Source of the DNA: Centroberyx gerrardi
Lineage: Eukaryota; Chordata; Actinopteri; Beryciformes; Berycidae
NCBI RefSeq assembly: GCF_048128805.1
Contig: NC_136004.1
Coordinates: 16,554,185-16,618,184 of the forward strand
Reading direction: 5' to 3'
DNA: 64,000 nt
Shown: positions 22,612 through 34,200 of the stretch, in pieces
How positions within the stretch are numbered: position 1 is the first letter of the stretch
Layout: the number at the start of each line of letters is the position of its first letter
Notes under the pieces: generated by a model
Database searches by the model: none
What the model was told of the DNA's origin: nothing
What the model saw: only the letters and a program-made list of their open reading frames with translations
Made by a program: the position numbers and the translations under genes

Positions 22612-23274
22612 CTACAGTTTGAGGAGGTGTGGGAGCTGCTGGGTCGTTTTGAGACTCTTGTGATCACCAGAGAGCAGCTCTGTCAGAGGGAGAGCAAGGT
22701 CCAGGAGCAGGCCGACAGCCAGAGAGGAGCCCTGCAGACATACATAGACCAGCAGAGCTGCCTGCTGCTGCAGAACAACAACCTGCTGTCCCAGCTGCAG
22801 ACACAGCTAGACCAGACACGCTCAGAAGCTCTCACATGGGTACCAGGCATAATCACACGAGTCAAACTCAGACATCCGAGCTAGGGCCAGATCAGTTCCA
22901 GTTCCATTAAATTCTATTGTCCCTATCTCCATACAGGAAAGTAAGTGGAACCACATCCAGAACACTGCAGCAAAGGAGACACTCCTACTAGGCCAAATCA
23001 AGATGGTGACCCTTAACCTCTACCAAATGACAGATGGGGAGATAGGAGGAGAGGAAGGTGTGGCTATTGATGACACAGAGGAACAGCTGGACAAGGTAAG
23101 TATCCTCACAGGGATGTAAGTGTTGTCATGGCAGAGACAAACAGCCAGAGCCCAGCAACAGGAAACAATCAACTTAATAGAGTGTGTTCTTCTCAGATCC
23201 AGATTTTCATCCAGAACCACATTGACGTAGTGAAAGACATCAAACCCCCTCCCACAGACAAAACGCTGGACTGA
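20899..23274 (+). CDS. cfap73: Cilia- and flagella-associated protein 73 (coiled-coil, MIA complex)
   Basis: Axonemal coiled-coil protein (CCDC42B); the family forms the MIA complex with CFAP100 and governs inner-arm dynein f/I1. Exons: 20899-20954, 21080-21185, 21349-21453, 21569-21766, 22618-22839, 22937-23095, 23197-23274. They join in phase to 307 residues; human CFAP73 has 308. Matches include [21 protein letters not shown], a [12 protein letters not shown] block and [19 protein letters not shown]. Nearly the whole chain is heptad-like and rich in Glu, Lys, Arg and Gln. At the exon ending 21766 the donor must be GTACTG; the stronger-looking GTAAGT 6 bases on would break the frame. Intron 4 is filled by two MITEs and a GT repeat. 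A polyadenylation-type ATTAAA lies at 23556. Neighbouring iqcd is also axonemal. Confidence 0.94.
21793..22127. mobile_element. hAT-type non-autonomous element (MITE)
   Basis: Begins CAGTGTTTCCCAA and ends TTGGGAACCCATG, hAT-like imperfect terminal repeats. Flanking 8-mers ATCTGCAG (21785-21792) and ATCTACAA (22128-22135) match at 6 of 8 positions, both differences being transitions. That suggests an aged 8-bp target duplication. No coding capacity. It lies in cfap73 intron 4. Confidence 0.75.
22187..22533. mobile_element. Palindromic-ended MITE in cfap73 intron 4
   Basis: The left end (AAAGGAATAGTTCACC, then AAATGAAAATCCAGTCATT) and the right end (AATGACTGAATTTTCATTTT, then TTCTTTAA) are reverse complements over about 35 bases. 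This repeat end is familiar from many teleost genomes. No coding capacity. Confidence 0.75.
22547..22608. repeat. (GT)31 microsatellite at the 3' splice site of cfap73 exon 5
   Basis: Thirty-one GT units end 9 bases before the exon at 22618. Only ATGCTACAG separates the UG repeat from the exon, so there is no ordinary polypyrimidine tract. Confidence 0.9.
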
Positions 23275-23395
23275 ACAGAAGAGCAAGACAAGACCAAGAG
23301 GGCAACGCAACTCCACACAGGAGACTGTATGGAGCAGAATATACAGTATACAGTATACTGTGCTATGTATACTGTGCTGTGTATATACAGACTAT

Positions 23396-23429
23396 TTAGA
23401 TAGATAGATAGATAGACAGACAGATAGAT
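23396..23429. repeat. (TAGA)n tetranucleotide repeat
   Basis: About eight TAGA/CAGA units in the cfap73 3' UTR, just downstream of the stop codon. Confidence 0.85.
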
Positions 23430-23555
23430 TCAGAACACAAGGTCCTGTGCTGCCACTCTGTGGCCAATTAGCGAATAGCATCTGGCATTCCCAAGGAATC
23501 TGAACAATGTCATATGCCATCGTTTTCTGATCATGAAAAGTATTACATGTGAAAT

Positions 23556-23571
23556 ATTAAATGTTTTTAAT
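23556..23571. promoter_or_regulatory. Two-strand polyadenylation signal between cfap73 and iqcd
   Basis: ATTAAA occurs on the plus strand at 23556-23561 and on the minus strand at 23571-23566, within 16 bases. The two convergent genes may therefore share a 3' end region. Inferred from hexamers only. Confidence 0.4.
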
Positions 23572-23915
23572 TTTCCTTGACTGTTTCATTATTTCTGATT
23601 AGTTTGCATTACCTTCAGAAACACTGTATCCACACAGTAAATACTGCTTATGAAGAGCTAGAAAGAGCTACATTCCATTACATCTTGACGGTAATAACAA
23701 ATGCACACGAAACAGCAGTTAACAGTGTTGATCACATAAGAGATGTACTTATTAAAAATAATATATATAAATGACAAACATATTGAGATGAATGTAACAC
23801 CAGTATTTGCTCAACAGCCCCTTTTCCAGAAAATATAAACATCCATGCTCTAGATCCATGCTCTGCAACTAGAGAGTCTCGCTGCAGCACCAGGGTCATG
23901 AGATTAGCTGGTGGT

Positions 23916-26098
23916 TTATTTGCCCTTCTTGCCTTTTCCCTTCTTGCCCTTCTTGCTTTTGCCCTTGCCCTTCATGGCCTTGCGAGTGCAGTAGCCTCTC
24001 CACCAGGCCTGGGCGAGAATGGCAGCTCTGGTCTTCAACTCCAGCTCCCTCTTCTCCTCCTCCCTCCTCTCCTCCGCCAGCCGACGCTCCTCCTGGATCT
24101 GGCTGTACTCCACCTCCAGGACGGCGTAGGCCTCCTCCAGCTTCCTCAGCTCCTCCTCCTCCTCCTCATAAGTCTTTTGCATCTCCTCCAGCTCCACCTG
24201 AGAGAGGTGAGGGTGGTGGGGGGGAAATCAAAAGGAGAGAGAAAGAGATGGTGATGGTGAAAAGAAGAAGATACTCGGCAGTAAAGAGAAAGCTCAATCA
24301 AAACAATGACTGGGAAATGAAGTCTTATTAAACATACAATGCGTACATACAGTATGTACATTAATATTCCAACATTATTTGGGAATGACATTTAAGAGCT
24401 GGCACATCTAAACAACATGGCCAAACAACAAAGTTAACAATGGCCTGGAAAAGCTCATATCCCGTTCTAGAAATCTGAGAGAAAGGCATATATGATAGTA
24501 GTAGATATGACAATATTAGCCAGGATACTGTGGCATGTATACATCTTACCCTGTTTACAGTTAGGTTTTGCAAATTACATTTCCATGGTAATATTCAGAA
24601 TATCCTGTTAGATGAATATTTGTGACCAGAATATAAGGATGCATATAAACACCTTATCCTGAACATGAACCAGGATATGAACTAGTAGTGCTCTGTGCAT
24701 GTAACCAGACTTATTTCTCTCAGCGGCTTTTGCCACGCAGAGAAGGCAGCAGGTTTCAGTTTGTACCTGTTTCTCTTCCATGTCAGCATCATACTTCTGG
24801 ATCAGGTTTTCTATCTCTGTCTCCACCTTGTAATTTTTCTGCCAGGGAAGAAAAACAATAAGGGCTGACGCAGACTGAAGTTAAATTTGAGGTGTGTACA
24901 AAACCACCTCTCTTTGGAGGAAATTAAATGTGACACTTTTAATGTGAAACGTTGGGTATACTAAACTTGCATATGAGGCTCACCTCGCGGATTACTGTTT
25001 CTGCCTCTCGGTTTTCAAGGATCAGATTGCTGAGCTGAACATTCAGTTGATCGATCTCCTGTTGCATGCGGGTCTGCTTCATCTCCGACGTCTTGACATG
25101 CGACTGGCTTTGCTTGTCTGTATCCTGCTGCGTCCGCAATATAAAGTCTTTTGACATCTTTTCCATGTGGTGCAGAGACGTCTTCAACTTCTTGATCACA
25201 TCGTCTTTCTTAGAAATCTGAGAGGCAAAGAGAAAGATAGGAGAGATGAGACAGGAGAAAAGTTGAGAGCAGATCTACTGGCCTAAGTGAGTACTCTTAT
25301 TCTTCCAAGGCTACATAGGTGATACTTATTGTAGACTACCTCCTTGTGAGTAAAGATCTCGCATTTGACATCACCATGTAATGTAATTTGGTGCCTCACC
25401 TCTGCATCTCTGTGCTTGATGGCTGCAGCTACTTCTGCTTCCAGTGAAGCCATCAGCTCCATGTTGTGGGCATGGCGTGAAGACACCTCCTCCATGTAGA
25501 CGCTCTGCTGTTGCTCCTCTTCAGAGCTGGTCAGCAGCCGCTCTAGCATAAACCCATGGAACTTCTTCAGTCCTCCAACTAGACTCTGCATGCTCTCATT
25601 CACCCCGGCTTCCATATCTACCTCTGCCCTCAAGGCAAGAATGGTGTCAGGATGGGCTCGGAATAGCCTCAACACATTCCTGAAGGAGCTCTTGATATCC
25701 CTCTCAAGCTGAGCTCTCGCTCTCTCCCTTGCTTCCCCAGGTTCTCTCTCCTGTCCCCCATCTGACCCCTGTTTGAGACCATCCAAGCTCTCCAGTCTCT
25801 CCTCTAAGAGTCGATGCTCTCTAAGCGCCCCACTCAACTCCTTGTCAAGACCATTAGACAGGCTGTCTAAGTGGGTCAACACAGCAGGCAGCATGGCCAC
25901 TATCTCAACCTGGCTGATGCAGTTTTCCAATACGCCTGAGATGCGCTGTGCCTCAAGGGAAGGCAGCTTCTTCCTTGAAGGTTCAAGCATCTTCAGAGCG
26001 TCTTCCCGTGTCTTGGCCTTTTGCTGGGGACTGGAAGACGAAGACAACATATGAGGACTGGCATCCTCCACCAGCACGGCTGTCACATCTGCAGACAT
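23916..26098 (-). CDS. iqcd: IQ motif-containing protein D (dynein regulatory complex subunit 10)
   Basis: Subunit of the nexin-dynein regulatory complex of motile cilia. Exons on the minus strand: 26098-25400, 25217-24984, 24838-24767, 24197-23916. They join in phase to 428 residues. Diagnostic blocks against mammalian IQCD: FRNVLRLFRAHP and LKKFHGFMLERLLTSSEE (exon 1), LSNLILENREAE (exon 2), YKVETEIENLIQKYD (exon 3). The IQ motif is at about residues 393-409 (AILAQAWWRGYCTRK), followed by a Lys/Gly tail KGKGKSKKGKKGKGKKGK. Coiled coil dominates residues 230-390. The minus-strand AATAAA at 23920-23915 overlaps the stop codon. The start is the first ATG of the long first frame and fits the family's N-terminus only loosely. 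Confidence 0.93.
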
Positions 26099-27396
26099 GC
26101 TGTCATTGGAAGATGAAAAGTGACTAAGTTAAGCTATCACATCACATTTCTTATTGTCAACAATAAGTTAGCCAACCTCAGTCTATACAATACTACTACT
26201 GTTAACGTTATCTAGCTAGGTGGGGTTCACAATTAACGTTAACGTTAGCTAACATTAACGTTAGCTAGCTAGTGTTAATTTAGATGCCTGTCAATGTTAA
26301 GTATTGTAAGTTAGGTCAATATAACGTTACATCTACAACTGTAATGTGAACTACCTGTTTAAGCACCACCTGTTTAAGACCTGCCGCTCAAATTTGTTCA
26401 AATGTAGCGTTAGTTTTGCGTTACTGCTTGCCTGGTCCCAAACAGAAAAAAAACTCTTGAATCTTTACTGCTGCCACAAACACAAGTTTTGTTGACAGTT
26501 CTTTTTCCCAGTTGCTAAGATACCATCTATAGTACCATGCGGGCGCTTTCAAAAACTGGCGCGTGTTAATAAGATTTCTATGTTTTGATTGTGCGTTTCA
26601 GATACATTTTACATTAATGAGTACATGTTTGATATAAATTAATTTGATACATTGTAGAACACAGTTTTTTCGGCATTGCCTTAGATTCCAAACTTTGACT
26701 TTTATTTTGAAAATTTGGGCACAGCCTGCCGTGAATTGCTTCAGTGTCGCAAAAGTTTGTTGATGTATGCTCTATGCTCCGGCTTGTGTCAGATATCGAT
26801 GTTTGTGTCGTGCGAAATGATATTGTTTATGGTAGGAGTTAGATAGCTGTATTTTGCGTTTAGTTGTCGATTAAATGTTTTAAGAACACGGGCAGCATTT
26901 TCCAGATCCCAAAAAGCCTGTTTTGCGGTGATGTGATGGACATAGACGGGCACGGCAGGAGAGGGCTCGTTAGCTTCGCCGTGAGTGACAGTGAGCCAGT
27001 TGAGTCAATGACAGATGTCATCTCTCCCAGGACAAAGACCAAAACTGCAGCCAACAGGCACGCCTGCTAGACACACAACTTGAACTACTTCTTGTGTGGC
27101 ACATCTCAACGGAGCAAGCTCTTGCTAACTTGTAGTTAGCTATCATTCTGTAACAATAATTATCAAAGAGTACAAACGTACTTGGCTTGCTAGCTAACAA
27201 CAACTAACGTTAGCTATCCGCAAAGAGAGAGCAAGATGTCAAGTTGTCTTGCGGTTAGCAGAGGAAGTTGCGCTTTTGTCTAGCTAGCGGTTAGCGTTGA
27301 TAACATCTAACGTTAGCTAGCTGTCCTAGCAAATCGAGGGAGCTGCATAGGAAAGGTGAAAATATCGAGGGTTCTTGCAGCCTTTTCTGTGCTAGG
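26099..27396. promoter_or_regulatory. Divergent promoter region between iqcd and tpcn1
   Basis: 1.3 kb between the two start codons; it must hold both 5' UTRs and promoters. It is bounded by clusters of the motif AACGTTAGCTAGC: about 26190-26275 on the iqcd side and about 27190-27325 on the tpcn1 side. A degenerate X-box-like GTTGCTAAGATAC is at 26511-26523. Short open frames at about 26860-27070 show no recognisable similarity. Confidence 0.55.
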
Positions 27397-28240
27397 ATGG
27401 AGGTTGATGACGATGTGCCGCTCATCTTAACCTGGGACGACGCGAACAGCGGTCTGCTCAGCGACGAGACCGAGAGGGGAGATGAAAGTAAGTTTACATT
27501 GGCATCCCATCCTTACAGCGGAGCCTGCTGGCTCCCTTGAGACCACTAGCTATGACTACGCCCATGATGATGGAAATTGTATCATGTACATACTAGATTA
27601 TTGTCATGATCTTAGAAATGACATTTAAAATAAAGCTTCCTATGAGAGAAAACAAGTTTAGGACATGGTGGTGCGTGTATTAGTCCATACGAGTAATTCA
27701 GTATACAAGGAAGACTTGACTTGTCATTCATTTGTAACATGGATGTAGGATGTTTTACCCAGTTTTTTTTCAGTCGTAGGTAACTGGTAATCATTATACA
27801 TTTTCAGCTCCATGATGCATATTGTGACTTTGTATCACAGTAAATTTTGTGACAGTAAATCATTGTCTACTTACCAGAGGTGCACTTCTGCAGGCTGGAA
27901 ACAGTGTTGTTGGGCGGTTTTCTCTGAGGATCTGTTGCTGGCTGTCAGATGCATACATGCTGCATGTCCACACTGTTATAAAGGAGAAAAAGAGATGTCC
28001 GCACCTCTGAGATCACGTGTGTGTGCGCACAGCATGTATGGGCCTGCATGTGTCCACTCTGTGTAGTAATCCTGCTGCCTTTGTATCCCTCATATATAAG
28101 CTACAAACTGACCCACGCGAGAAACTGCAGTCTCAGCAGACTGTGTGCTAGTGCCCCCCCCACCCCAGTGCTCATGGGCAGCATGTGTGTGTGGTGTGTG
28201 TGAATGTCTGCAGCCTCTGGCCATCTCTGGGCAACAGTGT

Positions 28241-28283
<43 letters not shown>

Positions 28284-31200
28284 TGAGATGAGGGTTTTTT
28301 CTGGCTCTGGAAGTGAACAGGAAGAGGAGAGGTCTTTTTTCCAGGATATCTGGGAGTGGTGGACAGAGAGGAAAGATCACACTGTTCCTGCTGGTTGCTG
28401 TTGTGGGAGTTTTCTGGAGAGAGGGAGGGAATTCGAACCCGGACACCGGGAGAAAGAAGCCTGCGTTCACAGTTGTATCTCCTCTGTGATGCTCACAGGC
28501 TAGGATAAAAGTGTGGAGTTTAGTTTTGTTGCTGTTGGACAGAAGCTCTAAAGAGCAGCACAAAAAAGGGAGATTTTTTTTTTCCCTGGGAGAAACAGTC
28601 GTGACTGTTGAGTCTGTTTGTGTTTCTGCGAGCCTGACCTCACCATGTTATTGACCGGGTGCTCCAAACATGTTATTGTTCTCAAACAAATGAGGGGTTG
28701 GAATGGCACACGGCAGACACGGGCTTTACTCCTGTCAGTGTAACAGCTAGGCCTCCGCCGGACTGGAGTTTGATCTTTACACTTCAGCTGATTCTGACGC
28801 TGCCATAGTGTACAGGAAACTTCCGCGACTGAGTTTCAGAGACTGATTTCTACTCATCTGGTCTCCACTACTGCTGCATCTCTTTCATTTGTATTCCAAA
28901 GAGTCGTGCCTGGGGCCGGGACATGTGACGTATGTGGGAAGAAGATCCTGACAGCCTCACACAGGATTGAATTATGCAGCTGCATAGAGACAATAGAGAC
29001 ACATGGACTGAATGTTTGCTGAAGACGTCGTGAACTGTGACTTATATTTATGATAGGTCTTGCTTTAATCTGTAGGTGAGGGTTGTTAGAAAATATTGAG
29101 TTCATCTGGAGTTGAGTTTATCTATTTTTTTCTGTTGTACTTTCTCCTACATTGTTTATTTGGATGACACTGAGTTTAAGAAAAAAGTGACGTCTTTGTG
29201 TTATTTGGAAAGATAGTCACTGTCTGATTCTGCTTTAAGGCCTTCCATGGCATGCTTCCTCTTCAGTGTTATTAGTCAGACACCTAGACTTCTTCCCCAT
29301 CCGGTGAAGATACTTGCTCTTCCTCCTTCCCTGCAGGACTTGTTCCTGCTGTGATCACTCTGACTTCATCTGTCTGTGTCCTGTCTGTGGCAGAAAGGAG
29401 GCATTATAGGCAATGTGACATCAGAGCAGAAAAAAAGGGCAGCTGTGTGGAGAGTGTGTCTCACACTCACTTTCATATTTACAGGTAGCACTGTGTTCAA
29501 AGTTCAAACTCCACCACCGAGGCAGGGAGGTAATTACAGAGTTAATGTTGTGGTGCTATTGTCGCACTCCACTGTTCCTGGTATCAGTACCTCTCATCCA
29601 GGTTACTGTCTATAAGAGACGTTTTCTAACAGAAGCAACCAGTTGTCAAAAGAAGTATTATTTAACTTTTCATTAGCGTTGTTGATTGTTTTGAATGGTT
29701 TCCTCCAGAGTCACTTTGATCTCCCAGCTCGGCCTTGACACTAATGGATATGCGAGGACTTGCATGAAGACTCTGCTTGTCACCGGCAACACCGTTTTTT
29801 TTCCCTGGAGTTTGCATCAGGGCTGAGTGGAATGTTTGCCTGCCTGTATCTCCAGATGTGTGTGGACGCTGGAACAGGACCTGCGGACTGTGAATGACAC
29901 ACACACGTCTGCTGTGGACTTCAGGGACCTTAATACGTTCACGCACACTCAGGCATACAAACAAATCCAGGCTGATCAATGGAGTGCTTATCTGGGCAGG
30001 CAGAGACAGCTGGTTTCCATGAAGATCGCACCCGTGACGAGAGTCCAGTTGTGGTCTCCTCATATACCTTACAGTTAGAACTAGACTGCATTGGTAGGGG
30101 CACACCCCTCTGTGTGTGTGTGTGTATGTGTGTGTGTATATGTTTGCTAAACGCAGGATGAGATACGGACGTTTAGCAACAACCTAATATTCGTTACAGA
30201 TTGTTGTGTTTTTTTTTGTATATATAGCCTTTATATAGGCTATATTAATACACTTTGGTCTTTTCTTCCAGATGGAGGAGGCAATTATGATATAGTTAAC
30301 AACGCTGTGATTCCAACACCTGGGCCACAAAACTGCAGAGCCCAAAATGCGTCATTACGCCACAGCTGGGAGATGAACTACCAAGAGGCAGCCATCTATC
30401 TGCAGGTATTCACAAACAAACAGTTGTTAGTTATCAAATGTGCTACTGCAAGTGGTAGATTAGAGATCATGTGATTATATAATGGTTTTATTACATCCTC
30501 TGAGCTGTATTACTTGTAGACAGCTAAACCTTGTACTCTTTATATGGGCTGCTTCTGCTTCATGCACAGCTGCAGGTGACAATAAATCTGTTCAGCTGTA
30601 AGGAACTGCAAAACACGAAAGAAATGTTGACTATGCCTGGTTTGTATGTGTCTTTTGCATTTTCTATACAGGAAGGAGAGAACAATGATAAGTTCTTCAC
30701 CCACCCTCGAAACCCAAAGGCGCTGGCAGCGTACCTGTTTGCCCACAACCACCTGTTCTACATGATGGAGCTGTTGACCGGCCTTCTGCTGATGGTGCTG
30801 TCGCTGTGTGAGGCTCCCGCTGTGCCCTCACTGCGCCTGGATGTCTATGTAAGTGGACACACACACACACGACACACACACACACTGGCTTATGTGTGCT
30901 CACACACACAGCTATGCATGTGTCCTATCCAGAGGCCATAAACATAGTTGTGTGTTTGCTGCCCCTGCAGGTCCATGCCACTCTGGAGCTGCTGGCTTTG
31001 GTCATGGTGGCGTTTGAACTATGCATGAAACTACGGTGGCTAGGCTTCCACACTTTCATACGACACAAGAGGACCATGGTGAAGGTAAACTGACACATGG
31101 ATACTGTCAGATAGCATAATAATATGATCAAGTATTGATCCCCACATGGAAATTCTCTTTTTGCTTGCTTTTTGCTCCTCCACAGGGAGGTCAGAGGTCA

Positions 31201-34200
31201 GGGTCAGTTACAGAGCAGCACCCCTGGAGCTGGTAGGGATTCAGTGTCTTGCTCAAGGGCACTTCAGCAGGGCAGATGCTTACTGACACGGGGGCTGGAC
31301 TGACGCAGGGTGTTGAACTTCTTGTTCTGAGTTGTCTCTTCTCTGTGTGCAGACGTGCGTGTTACTGCTACAGTTTGTGGAGGCCATAGTGGTTCTGATC
31401 AGACAGACGTCTCACCTGCGAGTGACCAGAGCTCTCAGACCCATATTCCTGGTGGACTGTAGATACTGTGGTGCCGTGCGCAGGTACATGATGGCATAAT
31501 CAAATACACACATACAGGGGGGGTGGACAAAATAACGGCTACACCTGACAATACATGAACATCAACTACGTGGGATGCTGTCATACCGGTCCTGAACTGT
31601 GTCTAGTGAGATATTGGACCGTTCTTCAAAAAGAAAATAAGACGACTCATCAGACCATATTTATTTTTTTCCATGGCTCAGGGCTCCAGGTTCTGTGCTC
31701 TTAACATTGGCCTTTGACCTGCTTTTTCCATTATTTTGTCCACCCCTGTACGTACAGACACCACTGATAACTTAATGGTTAAACCTTCTTGTCACTGACA
31801 GACAGTTCCTTTCGTCCAATCAGAAACTTGCGTCAGATCTTCCAGTCCCTTCCCCCTTTTATTGACATCCTCCTACTGCTGCTCTTCTTCATGGTTATAT
31901 TTGCTATCCTGGGTAAGAATAACTTATTCTTTTCATGCAAAATATGCTATTGCCTCTCTTTTTTGTCTCCTGCGACTAAAACCAATAAAAATGTGGAGGG
32001 TGGACTATCTGGGGCCTGTCTCACAAAGCAAGCTTAATGGGTTAGCAAGCTAACTTTGGGCTTAACCTTGGCTTTTTGTTCTCACGATGGCTCACTTTTA
32101 ACCGGGGTAGATCACCATGGTAACCTATGCTGCACAGCTAACCTGCTCCAGAGCAGCTTCAGTTCAGGCTATCCTGCTTCCTCACCAATCAGCTCTCTGG
32201 AAACATGGAGTCACCATTCCTACAGGATCCTGAAATGAACAGAAACATTTCATTCAAATGAAAGTGACAAGTAATAAAAAATAACTAAACAGGGGGAACT
32301 ATTGACTTAACAGATAGTAAGAAGGGCTTTTAGCAGAGCGACTGTATTTAGAGACCAGCAGAACCACTTTGCTTTCCATGATGATTTATTATATCAGAGA
32401 TATCATATTTATTAGGCTACATCAGACATAATAAATGTTTGTAGCATTTCCAGGCTATTGGCCCACTCTGGCTATAAAAGAGGGCTTCTAACAAGGAGCA
32501 GGTAGCTTACATTAGTTGACCATAGTTATCAATAGTGAATGAAATTTAGGCCTACTGTTGCATATTAAGTGCACTGGAATTCTTTTATAGGATTCCTGAC
32601 AGTGATTAACACAGACAGACTGCAGTCATATTCCCATCACAGCAGACCTGAGCAATGTGAGGTCGACTTGTGAATATGAAATCTTTCACAGCCTCAATGT
32701 GAAGACACAATATTGTATCAGTGAGAAGAATGAACACTGTGTCTTAATGATGGGCAGTGATGAGAATTTACACTATTTGCAGTTTTCCTCCAGCAGTCCT
32801 CCCTAGCCTTGGCAGCAGCAACACTGTTACTCTCACTGTTACAATGTTTATGTATTGCTCATGTTTATTCATTATAACAGTTTGTTCTTGACAGAAGGGT
32901 TGGGTTAGGGTTCACAAATGTTATCCATTTCTTTCTTATACCCACTTTTACAATCTATTAGTGTTTTGTCAGCAGCATGTTTACATAATCTCACAATTAT
33001 TTATAGTCTATTGTTTTTATTTTATTATTTTCTACTGTTTTTATTGCTTCTCTTTATATTCCAGTTGAGTGCTGATGTGATGTGATGTTTCCTTTTCCCT
33101 GCTGAATTATATTACTTTATTTATATTACGGTGATCAATAGTTTAATCTTATCTCATATTAAATACACTGCCTTGAGTCTGTCCATGCTGCATGTGATTG
33201 GCTGTTTGTTACAAACTCCGCCTCTTTCATGTGAACTGGATAGGTGGATAGGTAAATCCTGTGTTGACAGAGTCAGTTGATAACCAGCTACCTGAGGCCG
33301 GTTATCCAGGATCACCAATGTTAGGTTTTGTGAAGCCAGCTAACGCAAAGATAGCTTGACGATGTTGAACTGGCTTTGTGAGACAGACCCCTGCTCTCCT
33401 TATAAGAAAAAAGGTTTTCTGTTATTTTGTGTGTCTGACTAGTCTGTTGTCTCCTCCCAGGCTTCTGCCTCTTCTCCCCGAACACCGCTGACCCGGTACG
33501 TGGAGTAGTTAGTCTTGCTGACATTAGTTTGTTTGGGTTATGTAAGTTGGGGGACTTGAGTGACTCGGTTTGCTTGATGGCAGTTTTCTGTCTGTAGTGG
33601 TCAGATTTCCTGACTTTAGCCCTCTCTTCTCCCCGCAGTACTTCAACACTCTGGAGAACAGCATTGTCAGTCTATTTGTGCTGCTGACCACAGCAAAGTA
33701 AGCACAACAGAACACGTAGTATTGTTCTGTTCCCTTTGCACACATGGCATGCAAGCTGTACATAACCTCCTTCCCACTTTTAAAGCTCAACATAAATATG
33801 TTTGCCTATACCGCATGTCTGTTTGGTGCCGATTCCAGAGTTTTCTTTTTGTATCCTATGACTGTTCTGTAGTCTTTTTCACTGGTTAAGAATGACCCTA
33901 TACCCTGTTTCCTGTAGTTTCCCTGACGTGATGATGCCAGCATACTCCAGGAACCGCTGGTCCTGTGTCTTCTTCATTGTTTACCTCTCCATAGAGCTCT
34001 ACTTCATCATGAACCTGGTACACATAGCCTTTGCTTTCGCTACGTCTTTAATATCTAGTCTGATATATTTGCACAATATCTACATAATTGACATACATTC
34101 AAAATTGCAAATGAGAAATATTGTATTCCTAGTCCTATTAAAACGGCATCAGTGAACATATGACATCTGGTCAACCCTTTGTATCAGTCCTGAGACACTG

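Noticed and set aside
23396-23429. CRISPR-like tandem array
   Set aside because: It is a plain tetranucleotide microsatellite with no spacers; CRISPR arrays are not expected in an animal genome.
23898-24254. Leu-rich plus-strand frame of 118 residues
   Set aside because: Antisense of the Lys/Glu-rich last exon of iqcd; GAG and AAG codons read as CTC and CTT.
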